Assembly (NCBI GenBank): GCA_028386065.3
Contig: JAKUCV010004874.1
Coordinates: forward strand, 275,482-339,481
DNA length: 64,000 bases
Direction: 5' to 3'
Source: Turnera subulata
Lineage: Eukaryota; Streptophyta; Magnoliopsida; Malpighiales; Passifloraceae
Below the pieces are notes generated by a model, which did no database searches, was not told where the DNA came from, and worked only from the letters and a program-made list of their open reading frames with translations. The translations under genes and the position numbers were made by a program. The first letter of the stretch is position 1. Each line of letters starts with the position of its first letter. Shown here in pieces: positions 1 to 9,639 of this stretch.

Positions 1-1199
1 TTTAATCCTTTTTATTTATCTTTGTTGCCTTTGCGTTTGTCGGTTGTTGCTTCCTTTTACGCTGCGCATTTCTATGTTGGTAACCCGCCGAGCAGAGGCA
101 ACGGGCTTTTGGTTGAGGTGGAAAAAGGCCTTTGGGTGCCTTGTGGCACATGATGGTGCGCAAGGTACCTGGCCGGTCGCGCTAAGCGGGGGCGTGACAT
201 TGCATCCGCTTGCTTTATAGATCTACCCTAGTCGAGACTACCTTGCATCCGCTCGCTGTAGTCCAAATCTAGGGCGCAGTGGGCGCTGTGCTAGGTGCTT
301 GATCCTAAACTAACCTAAAAGTAGAGATCCTCTTACCAGTAGGGTAGAGGCTGAGTATGTAACGTTCTGATTTCTTAGTTTCTCCGCTAGGTGCTTCACT
401 AAGTCGTCTAAGGTGCAGAAAGAGGGTGATCAGACCGCTTGCGCTGTTAAGCTCTCCATACACAAAATCAAAGAATAACGAATAATAGAAGCCAAAACAC
501 GAATTATTACTCAAACATAAAAGTGTAGCTACATCCCGTAAACCTACATAAGAGAAATTAGTTCATGAAGAAACTAAAAACAACAATAGATAACAACAGC
601 GACATGCAGTCGAATAAAAATCTAAAGGTCTTCACTTTGCTTCAGCCGAATTCTCCACTCTCTCCTGCTTTGAAAGATGAATTTTTGTTGCTGAGAATAG
701 AGTTTTTCACTAGGCCAAAAGGCTCTCTTTTTAGGGTTTTATTCTTTTCTAATTGTAGAGAACAAAGTCTTTGGTAAAACCCTAAATCTGGGAAAATAAG
801 TTTTCTTATCAAAACCTAGCAGCAAAAGGTCTTCTTTCCTTGCAAGGAGTGTCCACGTGATCTTTAACAAAATCTCCTTTAATTTAGGCGCAAGCTCCAA
901 ATTAATTATAAAAATTGGGATTTTGACGCAGCGCCGCTGTCAGGTTGTATCTGGACGTTGTCGGTGGTGCAGTTTGAACTGAAACTGGGCATTCAACAAC
1001 GCCTCACTATTTTCGGGCCAAAATCATCAATATCCACTCCATAAAGGACCTAATTGCACCTGAAAGCAAACAAGAGCTGGGAAAGTAGAATTTGGTGTAA
1101 AAGCAAGTGATTTCCTGTCTAAATGCTTGAATGGATGCTAAATACATGGCCAAAAGACTACAGTGCATGCTGTAAAAGTGTGTAATTTCATGCTTATCA
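1..1199 (-). repeat. Athila-type LTR, partial, minus strand
   Basis: Read on the minus strand, this segment aligns with the LTRs of the Athila element at 30972-32306 and 48382-49630. The clearest blocks are the LTR start (TGATAAGCATGAAATTACAC at 1199 reading leftwards), the TTTACAGCATGCACTGTAG block, the TGAGTAATA/TTCATGAAC blocks near 500-580 and the pyrimidine-rich blocks at 350-450. Homology is obvious from about 230 to 1199 and weak nearer 1, so the left end of the LTR is not fixed. It is clearly more diverged from the two Athila LTRs than they are from each other. Its TG terminus directly abuts CRM-like internal sequence at 1200, which suggests that an Athila element inserted into the CRM-like element. 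Whether it is a solo LTR or the 5' LTR of an element running off the left edge cannot be seen. Confidence 0.75.
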
Positions 1200-1336
1200 A
1201 GAGGATGACTGAGAATCATGCAAAAGGAGAGGAATAGAAACCAAAAGAGAGAGAAAAAGGAGAGGGTGTTGTCGACACCTAAGAGAGATAGAAAGAGGAA
1301 AGAAAGAAACAGAATTTCTATGCATCTACGAAAGAG

Positions 1337-4301
1337 TTGAGGGTAGCTTGTGAAGAAAAGATAGAAGTGTTAGTGCTCTTATTCAAGGGTGCTTATTTTA
1401 ATCAAGCTGAGCTTAATCCAAATTTGCCTAGTTGTGTTGTTTTTCTTTTGCAGGATTATGTGGATGTCTTTCCGGAGGAACTACCTAAGGAGTTGCCGCC
1501 AATGAGGGGCATTGAGCATCAAATTGATTTCATCCCTGGAGCTCAAATTCCAAACCGGCCAGCATATAGAGCCAATCTGGAGGAGACAAAGGAGATCCAA
1601 TCACAAGTCGAGGACTAGTTATCTAAGGGGTTGATTCGTGAGAGCCTCTCTCCATGTGATGTACCTGTGATTCTAGTGCCAAAGATGGAGGGGACATGGC
1701 TCATGTGTGTTGTTTGTCGCGGCATTAATAAAATAATGGTAAAGTATCGCCATCCTATTCCTAGGTTAGATGATATGCTTGATGAATGACATGGTGCATG
1801 CATATTTACTAAGATTGATCTCATGAGTGGATATCATCAAATTCGCATGGAAATTGGAGATGAATGGAAGACTGCATTTAAGACTAAGTATGGGTTGTAT
1901 GAATGGTTGGTAATGCCTTTTGGTTTGACTAATGCACCTAGTACTTTTATGCGTTTAATGAATCATGTCTTGCGCCATTTTATTGGAAAGTTTGTTGTTG
2001 TGTACTTTGATGATATTCTGATCTATAGCAAGAATGTTGATGAGCATATGGAACATCTTAGGCTAGTATTGGATGCACTTAGGGCTGAACTGTTATTTGC
2101 TAAGCTTAAGAAGTGTACAATCTGCATGGATCGTGTTGTTTTTCTTGGTTATGTTGTTAGTGCTAATGGGATAGAAGTTGATCAAGAGAAGGTAAAAGCC
2201 ATTAAGGAGTGGCTCACGCCTACTACTATCACTGAGGTAAGATCTTTTCATGGACTTGCTAGCTTTTATAGAAGGTTTGTGAGGGATTTTAGTACCATTG
2301 CTGGACCATTGAATGATATTGTCAAAAAAGAAGTTGGACTTAAGTGAGGTGACGCACAGGTGCAGGCATTTGAGACTTTGAAAGAGAAATTGTGTTATGC
2401 TCCTATTCTTAGATTGCCTAACTTTGATTCTACTTTTGAGATTGAGCGTGATGCCTCTGGTATGGGCATAGGTGCTGTTCTTTTGCAGGAAAAGAAACCT
2501 ATTGCTTACTTTTATGAGAAGCTGAAGGGAGCGCAACTCAATTACTCTACCTATGACAAGGAGCTTTATGCAATAGTGAGAGCACTACAAACATGGCAGT
2601 ATTACCTGTGGCCTAAGGAATTCGTGATCCACATTGATCATGAAAGCTTAAAGTATCTGAAAGGGCAAGGTAAGCTGAATAAGAGACATGCCAAGTGGCT
2701 AGAATTCATTGAGACATCCCCTTATGTTGTGCGCTATAAGCAAGGTAAGGATAATGTGGTTGCTGATGCATTATCTAGGAGGTATGCTCTAATCTCTTCT
2801 CTTAGTTCTAAGTTGACTGGATTTGAGTATATTAAGGAATTGTATAAATCTGATCCTGACTTTGCTAATGTGTATGATGCATGTGAACAATCTGGGTTTT
2901 CAAAAGTTTTATAGAGATAATGGATATCTATTTCGTGAGAATAAACTTTGTATTCCTGCTTGTTCTATGCGTGAGCTTTTGGTTAGGGAATCTCATGATG
3001 GTGGCTTGATGGGTCACTTTGGTATTGCTAAAACCCTTGACATTCTGCAGGAATACTTTTATTGGCCTAATATGAAGAAGAATGTTGAGCAGGTTTGTAA
3101 TGGGTGTGTCACATGTCGACATGCCAAATCTAGGGTGCAACCTCATGGGTTGTACACTCCTTTACCTGTTCGTGATGTTCCTTGGACTGATTTATCTATG
3201 GATTTTGTGGTTGGATTGCCTAGGACAAGGAAAGGTCATGATAGCATCTTTGTTGTTGTTGATAGGTTTAGTAAAATGGCTCATTTTATTACTTGTCATA
3301 AAACTGATGATGCTTCACATGTTGTTGATTTGTTCTTTAGGGATGTAGTTCGTTTGCATGACATTCCTAGGACAATTTGTTTCTGATAGGGATACTAAGT
3401 TCTTGAGTCACTTTTGGCAAGTTTTATGGAGTAAGTTAGGGACCAAGTTGTTGTTTTCTACTGCTTGTCATCCTCAAACTGATGGTCAAATTGAAGTGGT
3501 TAATAGAACTTTAGGATCTTTATTGCGTGCTGTTGTGGGCAAAAACTTGAAAACTTGGGAAGATTGTTTGCCATTGATTGAGTTTGCTTATAATAGGAGC
3601 ATTCATTATTCTACAGGTTATTCTCCATTTGAGATTGCGTATGGTTTTAATCCACTAACCCTTCTGGATTTGTTGCCTATACCTTTGAATGAGAATGTTA
3701 ATGTAGATGGCATCAAAGAGCTAAGTTGGTTAAAGCTATTCATGAGAAGGCTCGCAAGCACATTGAGGAGAAGAACACTAAGGTGGCACAAAGAGCTAAT
3801 CGTGGATGCAAGCTTGATTAGTTTGAACCTGGAGATTGGGTTTGAGTGCACTTTAGGAAGGAGAGGTTTCCTCATCAAAGAAAATCTAAATTGGATCCAA
3901 GAGGAGATGGTCCTTTTCAAGTGTTGGAGCGCATCAATGACAATGCTTATAAGATAGATCTGCCTGGTGAGTATATTGTAAGTGCTACTTTCAATGTTGC
4001 TGAACTTTCTCCCTTTGACACTGCAGGTTTAGATTCGAGGACGAATCCTTTTGAGGAGGGAGGGAATGATGCAAGCAAGCAAGCACCAAGTGGAACTGAT
4101 GAAGGAGATGGTGCCACTAGCTTGCCTCAAAGACCAAGCACAAGGGTTCATTCAAAGATGATCAAGAATCACATGTTATACTTTGCACAATCATGGATTA
4201 ATCAAGAACTTCAAGAAGGAAAATTAATCAAGTTTGGAGAGGAGTTCAAGAAGAAGCCAACATGTGTTCTCACATTGGAGGAGTTTCAAGACAAGAGCTA
4301 A
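1337..4301 (+). pseudogene. Ty3/gypsy pol (RT, RNase H, integrase), broken
   Basis: This is the remnant of the polyprotein that copies element RNA into DNA and integrates it. RT starts near 1480 with FPEELPKELPP and GIEHQIDF. It continues with [18 protein letters not shown] and the catalytic box YFDDILIYS at 2003-2029. RNase H follows at about 2360-2800 ([35 protein letters not shown]). Integrase has the zinc-finger C-x2-C near 3100 (CNGCVTC) and the DDE residues in [16 protein letters not shown] and [12 protein letters not shown]. In-frame stops lie near 1617, 1786 and 2344, with frameshifts near 2900, 3375 and 3845, so it cannot make the enzyme. The frame after 3846 ([27 protein letters not shown]) passes through the polypurine tract and ends at 4301 inside the LTR, as in CRM-type elements. 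The catalytic aspartates are still present; only the frame is lost. Confidence 0.9.
4053..4066 (+). other. Polypurine tract of CRM-like element 1
   Basis: GAGGAGGGAGGGAA lies immediately before the TG that starts the 3' LTR. It is the expected primer for plus-strand DNA synthesis. It lies inside the open frame of the C-terminal part of pol. Confidence 0.8.
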
Positions 4302-5085
4302 CACTTAGCCATTGGGCAAGAGGACCATGAGCCTTTTAATTAATTAAATCAACTAATTAATAAATAAACTCATGATTTAATTAATTAAGTGGGCTGTCTA
4401 ATTTAGTCATTAATTATTTAATTATAGTGGACATGGCCTATTATTTAATTAGTATTGTTTTTGTGGTGTGGGCAACAACTCAAAGTCGGCAATTGTCCAT
4501 AAAGGCACTACCTTTTGCCGACTTGAGGGGTTTCTTTTTATTATTACTGTCAAGTGTCATGGGCTTAGGCCTACGCCTATTTTACTAATAGTATTAGGTG
4601 TCATGGCCATTATCAATATTGGTGGACTATTCTTCAAAGTCGGCAAAAAAAACTAATGTCTTTCAATTTGGCCGACTTAGTATTTATAGTGTTATTTTAT
4701 TATTTTAGCTTACAAGTCCAAGTAGGTTTAGTATTAGACTAGTAGTATAAATAAGATCTTTGGAATTCATATTTTAGATATATTATTCTTGCAATTTGAT
4801 AATAAAAGTTTGAGGTTTTCTTACCTTGGTTATTTATAAGTTAGAATTGATTTCTTCTTGTTTATTTGAGGGATTGTGTTTACTTATCAAGTGATTGATT
4901 TGCTTGTGGCGTATTCAAGATTCCTAGCTTTTATTACTCTATTGTTGCTTAACAACTTTGCTTTATTTTGAGGTGATAGAAGTAATTGCTGAAACCCTAA
5001 TTTGGTTGAATTTGTTGCTGATCTTGGAGACTTTGATTGATTTGGAGGTGCTATCTAGCTTTGTTTTGGTACTGTTGCCGTATCA
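4067..5085 (+). repeat. 3' LTR of CRM-like element 1
   Basis: The LTR starts TGATGCAAGC directly after the polypurine tract and ends near GTTGCCGTATCA. It aligns with the minus-strand LTR at 22174-23171, which starts TGATGCACTC and ends GTTGCCGTACCA. Shared blocks include the pol tail (TTGCCTCAAAGACC against TACCTCAAGGACC), repeated GTCGGCAA/CCGACTTA motifs, and the block around 4880 reading TTGCTTGTGGCGT. The region 4320-4480 is very AT-rich (TTAATTAAT repeats). No primer-binding site follows, so this is a 3' LTR. Confidence 0.75.
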
Positions 5086-5205
5086 TTTTCTTTCTTGTAA
5101 GCACCCAAATACTAATAAGAAACCTGAATTTTATTCTAATATTAGTTTTCCAAGTGAGCTAATATGAAATTTAGTTCCTTTTGTGTGTGTAGCTTCTCTT
5201 TGCAG

Positions 5206-5357
5206 ATTGTAATAATGACACGACCTTTCCTTTCGGCATTTAGTTCTTTTAGCTTAATGCAAATGCTAATTGGATTGTAATAACGACACGACCTTTCTTT
5301 TCGGCGTTTAGTTCTTTTAGCTTAATGCAAATATTAATGCAAATGCTAATTGTTTTT
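5206..5357 (+). repeat. 68-bp tandem duplication, noncoding
   Basis: Two near-identical units start at 5206 and 5274 (ATTGTAATAAYGACACGACC). They are followed by a short triplication of TTAATGCAAAT. The rest of 5086-5541 shows no coding sequence. It is either the 5' noncoding part of the CACTA element that follows or intervening DNA; no CACTA terminal repeat was found. Confidence 0.7.
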
Positions 5358-5541
5358 TGCAGTTTCAGACTTAATCATTTTGCCATATCAAAGGACGCCA
5401 CTACCCACTACAGTATGCTCTTTAACTTCCATCCTATTATTTACTATATGTCATATATTTATATGAGCATGTCATCATATGTGTTAGTTGAGGAATTAGG
5501 TTGTATTAAAGCTAAATTTGTAGGTGACTTTTATTGTTTAA

Positions 5542-6010
5542 CACTCCTGAATATTGGAACGGTTTAGAACGATTTCTTGACTTTGCATTCATAAATGCTG
5601 CTGTTGGAGATAGAATAAAATGTCCATGTCCGATTTGTGGTTTCAAAAAGTGGTAACCTGGAAACATAGTATTCGACCATTTGATTTGCAAGCCGTTCCC
5701 TAAGAGTTATGTTATTTGGAGTTTTCATGGTGAAAAACATGTCTTACACCCTATCACAGATATGGGACTCACACAATTAGAAAAGCCTTTGGAAAATCCT
5801 ATTGATTTATTGGTTAATGAAGCGTTTGGGGACTTAAGACATGAAGCCACTCATAAAGGTCCATCACATGTTAGTGAAGGAGAGACATCAAATGATGGAC
5901 CTCGTTCAAATTATCAAGACTTTGTTGACTTACTTGGTGATAGTGAAGGAGAGACATCAAATGATGGACCTCGTTCAAATTATCAAGACTATGTTGACTT
6001 ACTTGGTGAT
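5542..6010 (+). pseudogene. CACTA (En/Spm, TNP2-like) transposase, N-terminal part
   Basis: This is the N-terminal transposase-associated domain of a plant CACTA transposase. The sequence reads RFLDFAF followed by the zinc-binding type motif CPCPICGFKKW (about 5622-5654), a stop at 5656, then KPFPKSYVIWSFHGEKH at about 5690-5743. This order (FLDFAF, CPC-x2-C, W-x-HGE) is characteristic of the family. The acidic linker after it holds a 69-bp in-frame duplication. The stop shows the copy is dead. It reads into the catalytic part at 6060 with no recognisable splice junction worked out here. Confidence 0.8.
5873..6010 (+). repeat. 69-bp in-frame tandem duplication in the transposase
   Basis: Two consecutive 69-bp units (5873-5941 and 5942-6010) encode near-identical 23-residue segments starting SEGETSNDGPRSNYQD. 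The units differ by very few bases (for example TTT against TAT in the F/Y codon). 69 is a multiple of three, so the duplication keeps frame. Confidence 0.9.
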
Positions 6011-6059
6011 GGAAGACAAGCACTATAAGAGGGATGTAAGTTTTAAAAGTTGGAATTTT

Positions 6060-7592
6060 TGCTAAGGTTATATCACATTAAGTGCTTGTTGGGGACTAGT
6101 AACAAAGGCATGACAATGATTATCGATTTGTTGAAAGATGCATTCCCTTTTGCCAACTTCCAATTCGTTTTATGAGGCTAAGAAAACTATTAACAAGCTT
6201 TCTCTTGGCTACATTAGGATACATGCATGCCCAAATAATTGCATGTTATATTGGGAAGATGACCTTGATAAGGAAGTATGCAAACACTGTAATACTTCCA
6301 AGTGGAACGCTAATAAGGAGAATGGTAATGACACTGTTCGTTCAGGTCATAGGAAGTTGAAGAAGAAAACTGCAAAAATTTTGGGTTATTTTCCATTGAA
6401 ACTTACAAAGACTATTCATGTCCTCTAAAACTGCAGAGTATATGAGATGGCATAAGGAAGCACCTAATAATGATAGATTGATGAGGCATCCAAGGGATGG
6501 TGAGGCTTGGAAAAGTTTTGACATAGTTTTTCCTAAATTTGCTTTTGATCCTCGGAATGTTCACCTAGGCTTAGCTACTGATGGTTTCAATCTTTTTGGA
6601 ATGATGAGTAGTAAATATAGCATTTGGCTCTTAGTTTTAGTTCTAGACAATCGTCCTCCTTGGTTATGTAATAAAGAGCCAAATTTCTTCCTTTCAATGA
6701 TTATTCCAGGCGAACGTGGGCCTGGAAATGACATTGATGTATTCCTACAACCATTAATTAAGGAGTTAGCTGAGTTATGGAGGGAGGGTGCGGAAATATT
6801 TGACTTTTCAAAGAATGAGATGCTTATAATGCGGGTTGCACTTATATGGACAATAAGTGATTTTCCAGGACTAGAGTTATTATCTGGATGGAATACAAAG
6901 ACTAGATATGCTTCTCCCGTGTGTAGTTTTGATGCAGAACCATGTCGACTCTCTCGCAGTGGAAAGTGGTGCTTCCTTGGTCATCGTCGTCACTTAGCAA
7001 GAAACCATGGGTTCAGAATGAAGAGAGCTCGCTTTGGTGGGAATGTGGAAGAGAGAAACCCACGTAGGAAGTTATAGGGGTCCGACATCCTACAGCAGGT
7101 GAAGAATATTGACATCACTTTTGGGAAAACCGCCACCTAATATGACTGATGTGACTGTGACTGGTAAAAGGAAAAGGTCCAAAGTTATAAAGGTTCAAGA
7201 AACTGAAACTCAACAATGGAAGAAGAAAATCATTTTTTTTAATCTTCCATATTGGGAATTTAATAAATTGCGTCATAATTTGGATGTCATGCACATCGGA
7301 AAAAATATACATGACAATGTTATCTTCACTTTGCTCAATGACAAAGACAAGTCCAAGGATCATATCAAGGCCATAAAAGATTTGCAAAAGATAGGAGTGA
7401 AGCATGACCTTTGGCCGGATGATAATGCATGATTCCCACGTGCTGTCTTTCCAATTCCAGCATCTAAAAAGAAGGCATTTTTCAATACTTTAAAGCATGT
7501 CATAGTTCCTAATGGATACTGCAGTAATATTTCTCGTTGTGCCGATTTGAATAAAAAAACAATCTTCGGACTAAAGAGTCACGATTGTCACA
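6060..7592 (+). pseudogene. CACTA transposase, catalytic (Transposase_21-type) part
   Basis: This is the central part of the same TNP2-like transposase, which cuts and rejoins CACTA ends. Visible motifs in order: NKGMTMIIDLLKDAFP (about 6100-6146), HACPNNCMLYW with CKHCNTSKWN (6215-6305), RHPRDGEAWKSFD (about 6485-6525), LATDGFNLFG with its Asp near 6577, NRPPWLCNKEPNFFLSMIIPG, PGNDIDVFLQPLIKEL and then HNLDVMHIGKNI with Asp near 7283. It ends with GLKSHDCH at 7570-7592. Frameshifts separate the blocks near 6360, 7080 and 7432. The coding sequence then stops at the TRIM, and the part normally between SHDCH and the next block is also missing, so a deletion accompanies the insertion. Confidence 0.88.
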
Positions 7593-7593
7593 T

Positions 7594-8031
7594 TGTGACA
7601 CCCCGGGGTCTATGAGGGCGGGAAGTGTACGCCGGTGCCGGGATGAGCATGGACAAGGAGCGACTTCTGGCAGGCTTCTAGACGGAGGGGCACGGGAATG
7701 AACCGATCCACACCGGAATAGGAGAGATCCTGAGACTGTGTAGGGATGGGGCTGCACAATTAGGGCGATTTCGAGGTTGTACAGGTGTGGGACTGTACAA
7801 TTGAGAGTAGCTTAAACGGTTTGATGGGTACTAACTATAACAACAAGATGCACCTACCTTTTCGGTGCTCATTCTAGAAAAACTCCAAAGTTAAATGTGC
7901 TTGACTTGGAGCAATTCTAGGATGGGTGACCTCTTGGGAAGTTTTCCCCAGAAACGTGCGAGTGAGGACAAAGCATGTTGGAAAGGTCCCGTGTTGGTCT
8001 GTAGTGACAGTCGACAAGCCGGGACGTTACA
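7594..8031 (+). repeat. TRIM 5' LTR
   Basis: 438-bp direct repeat starting TGTGACACCCC and ending GACGTTACA. It contains no gene; the open frame around 7895-8128 is incidental. Confidence 0.9.
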
Positions 8032-8033
8032 GT

Positions 8034-8045
8034 TGGTAGCGGAGC
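8034..8045 (+). other. TRIM primer-binding site
   Basis: TGGTAGCGGAGC lies two bases downstream of the 5' LTR. It differs at two positions from the usual initiator-methionine tRNA complement TGGTATCAGAGC. The same variant is used by elements B, C, F and the CRM-like element in this window. Confidence 0.7.
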
Positions 8046-8106
8046 TCCAGGACTCCTCTAGTACAATGCAGGGTTTGGGGACAAACCTAGCAGAAACTGG
8101 TGGGCT

Positions 8107-8544
8107 TGTGACGCCCCGGGGTCTATGAGGGCGGGAAGTGTATGCCGGTGCTGGGATGAGCATGGACAAGGTGCTGCTTCTGGCAGGCTTCTAGACGGAG
8201 GGGCACGGGAATGAACCGATCCACACTAGAATAGGAGAGATCCTGAGACTGTGTAGGGATGGGGCTGCACAGTTAGGGCTATTTCGAGGTTGTACAGGTG
8301 TGGGATAGTACAATTGAGAGTAGCTTAAACGGTTTGATGGGTACTAACTATATCAACAAGGTGCACGTACCTTTTCGGTGCTCATTCTAGAAAAACTCCA
8401 AAGTTAAATGTGCTTGACTTGGAGCAAATCTAGGATGGGTGACCTCCTGGGAAGTTTTCCCCGGAAACGTGCGAGTGAGGAGAAAGCATGTTGGAAAGGT
8501 CCCGTGTTGGTCTATAGTGACAGTCGACAAGCCGGGACGTTACA
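8107..8544 (+). repeat. TRIM 3' LTR
   Basis: 438-bp copy of the 5' LTR, starting TGTGACGCCCC and ending GACGTTACA. Confidence 0.9.
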
Positions 8545-8688
8545 CATAATAGTGCTTACAGTTTGTCACTTAGAGCATATATTTCCTCCATCTTTTATGA
8601 CTGTGATGGTTCATTTGGATTTACATCTAGTGGATGAAGCCATAAAAGGTGGCCCAGTACACTACAGGTGGATGTATTTCGTTGAGAG

Positions 8689-8774
8689 GTAAATCTCTTG
8701 GATTAATTAATTCTGCAGTAATATTTTAAGTAAATGTTTATTCTAATAGTTGTCACTTTAACCTAGTTTTTTAG
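8689..8774 (+). other. Candidate intron in the CACTA transposase
   Basis: GT at 8689 (GAGAG|GTAAAT) and AG at 8774 (TTTTTTAG) bound an AT-rich 86-bp stretch with in-frame stops. The protein family reads continuously across it. Confidence 0.7.
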
Positions 8775-9268
8775 GTCATTTCAAGCATCTCGTTGGCAAT
8801 AAGGCAGAACCTGAAGCTTCTATAGCAGAGGGACATTTAATTGAAGAGGCTTTAACTTTTTATTCTCGGTACTTCGAGGGTATCGAGTCAAGACTTAATA
8901 GGCCATGCCGTGTAAATGATGAACCAAATGTGGTTGATGCTACCGAAACTTCTTCCTTATTCCCACCACAAGGAAAACTTGTAGGAAGTGCTCGTACATT
9001 GCCATTGACTTCTTTGGAGAAAACTCAAGCACACAGAAATGTGCTATTTAATTGTGAAGCTGTTCAACCGTTCATCGAGTACATCAACAATTTAGATACA
9101 ATAAGTTATTTAAAAATCTTAGGTTTTGGAAAACTTTGAGCATTCTTGTTAAACACTTACAGTGAGTTTCGAACTTACATTAGAAGGAGTTCCAAAGGGC
9201 GATGACCTTCAAATGTGGATATTAAGAAGAAAGTTAACAACGAGTTTGTTGATTGGTTTCGAAAATTG

Positions 9269-9360
9269 GTGAGAGTATAGCATTAGTCTTAATTTTCATG
9301 TTATATCCTATTCTAGCTACAACTTAGTTAACTTCATCTGAATAAATATTTTTTGTTTAG
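9269..9360 (+). other. Candidate second intron in the CACTA transposase
   Basis: GTGAGAGTAT at 9269 and TTTTGTTTAG ending at 9360 bound a 92-bp AT-rich stretch between the EFVDWFRKL block and the NINPN block. Confidence 0.6.
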
Positions 9361-9639
9361 AACATCAATCCGAATAGGTCGAGTACGATGTCTACCGATC
9401 AACAATTCCTAGTATGAGGTCCACTGCCAAGTGTAAGAAGATTTAATGCTTATAACATTAACAGTTTCAAGTTTTGGACTATATCTAGAGATCAAGGATT
9501 AAAAATACAAAACAGTGGTGTTTACCTACTCTCAGATACATCTTGTGTTGCGTCTAGTGTGGACAGAACTGCAAGGCAAGCAGAGTTACCATACTATGGA
9601 AAACTAGAGGATATCATTGAGTTAAATTATTATGGTCGG

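Larger units (their letters stand above)
1200..5085 (+). mobile_element. CRM-like Ty3/gypsy element 1, 5'-truncated
   Basis: The segment contains part of a gypsy pol, a polypurine tract and a 3' LTR, but no gag, primer-binding site or 5' LTR. The first 130 bases match the gag/protease-to-RT linker of the minus-strand copy at 9640-13827 (the shared GCAAAAGGAGAGG and TTGTCGACACC blocks), so both belong to one family. Left truncation coincides with the Athila LTR at 1199. Assignment to the CRM chromovirus branch is an inference. It rests on the absence of a canonical chromodomain, an open frame that runs past the polypurine tract into the LTR, and the RT and integrase motif style. Confidence 0.8.
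7594..8544 (+). mobile_element. TRIM (miniature terminal-repeat retrotransposon) inside the CACTA transposase
   Basis: Two direct repeats of equal length (438 bp: 7594-8031 and 8107-8544) flank 75 bp of internal sequence. Each repeat begins TGTGACRCCCCGGGG and ends GGGACGTTACA, the TG...CA form of LTRs. A primer-binding-site-like stretch TGGTAGCGGAGC begins two bases after the first LTR, and the internal segment ends in a weak purine stretch (AACTGGTGGGCT). There is no coding capacity. That is the definition of a TRIM. The LTRs differ at scattered positions only (for example TACGCC against TATGCC), so the insertion is fairly young. A clean 5-bp target duplication is not visible: the flanks read CACAT and CATAA. 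Confidence 0.9.

Noticed and set aside
2093..2536. 147-codon minus-strand ORF
   Set aside because: Antisense shadow of the RT/RNase H region of CRM-like element 1.
4468..4656. 62-codon ORF in the LTR of CRM-like element 1
   Set aside because: It lies in LTR sequence containing repeated GTCGGCAA motifs, with no counterpart frame in the LTR at 22174-23171.
7895..8128. ORFs of 77-94 codons in the TRIM (7891-8169, 8408-8692)
   Set aside because: They lie in the LTRs, recur because the LTR is duplicated, and one merely runs on into the transposase frame.
7585..8550. Clean 5-bp target duplication for the TRIM
   Set aside because: The flanks are CACAT and CATAA. The apparent CACAT after the element overlaps the terminal ACA of the LTR, so a true duplication cannot be claimed.
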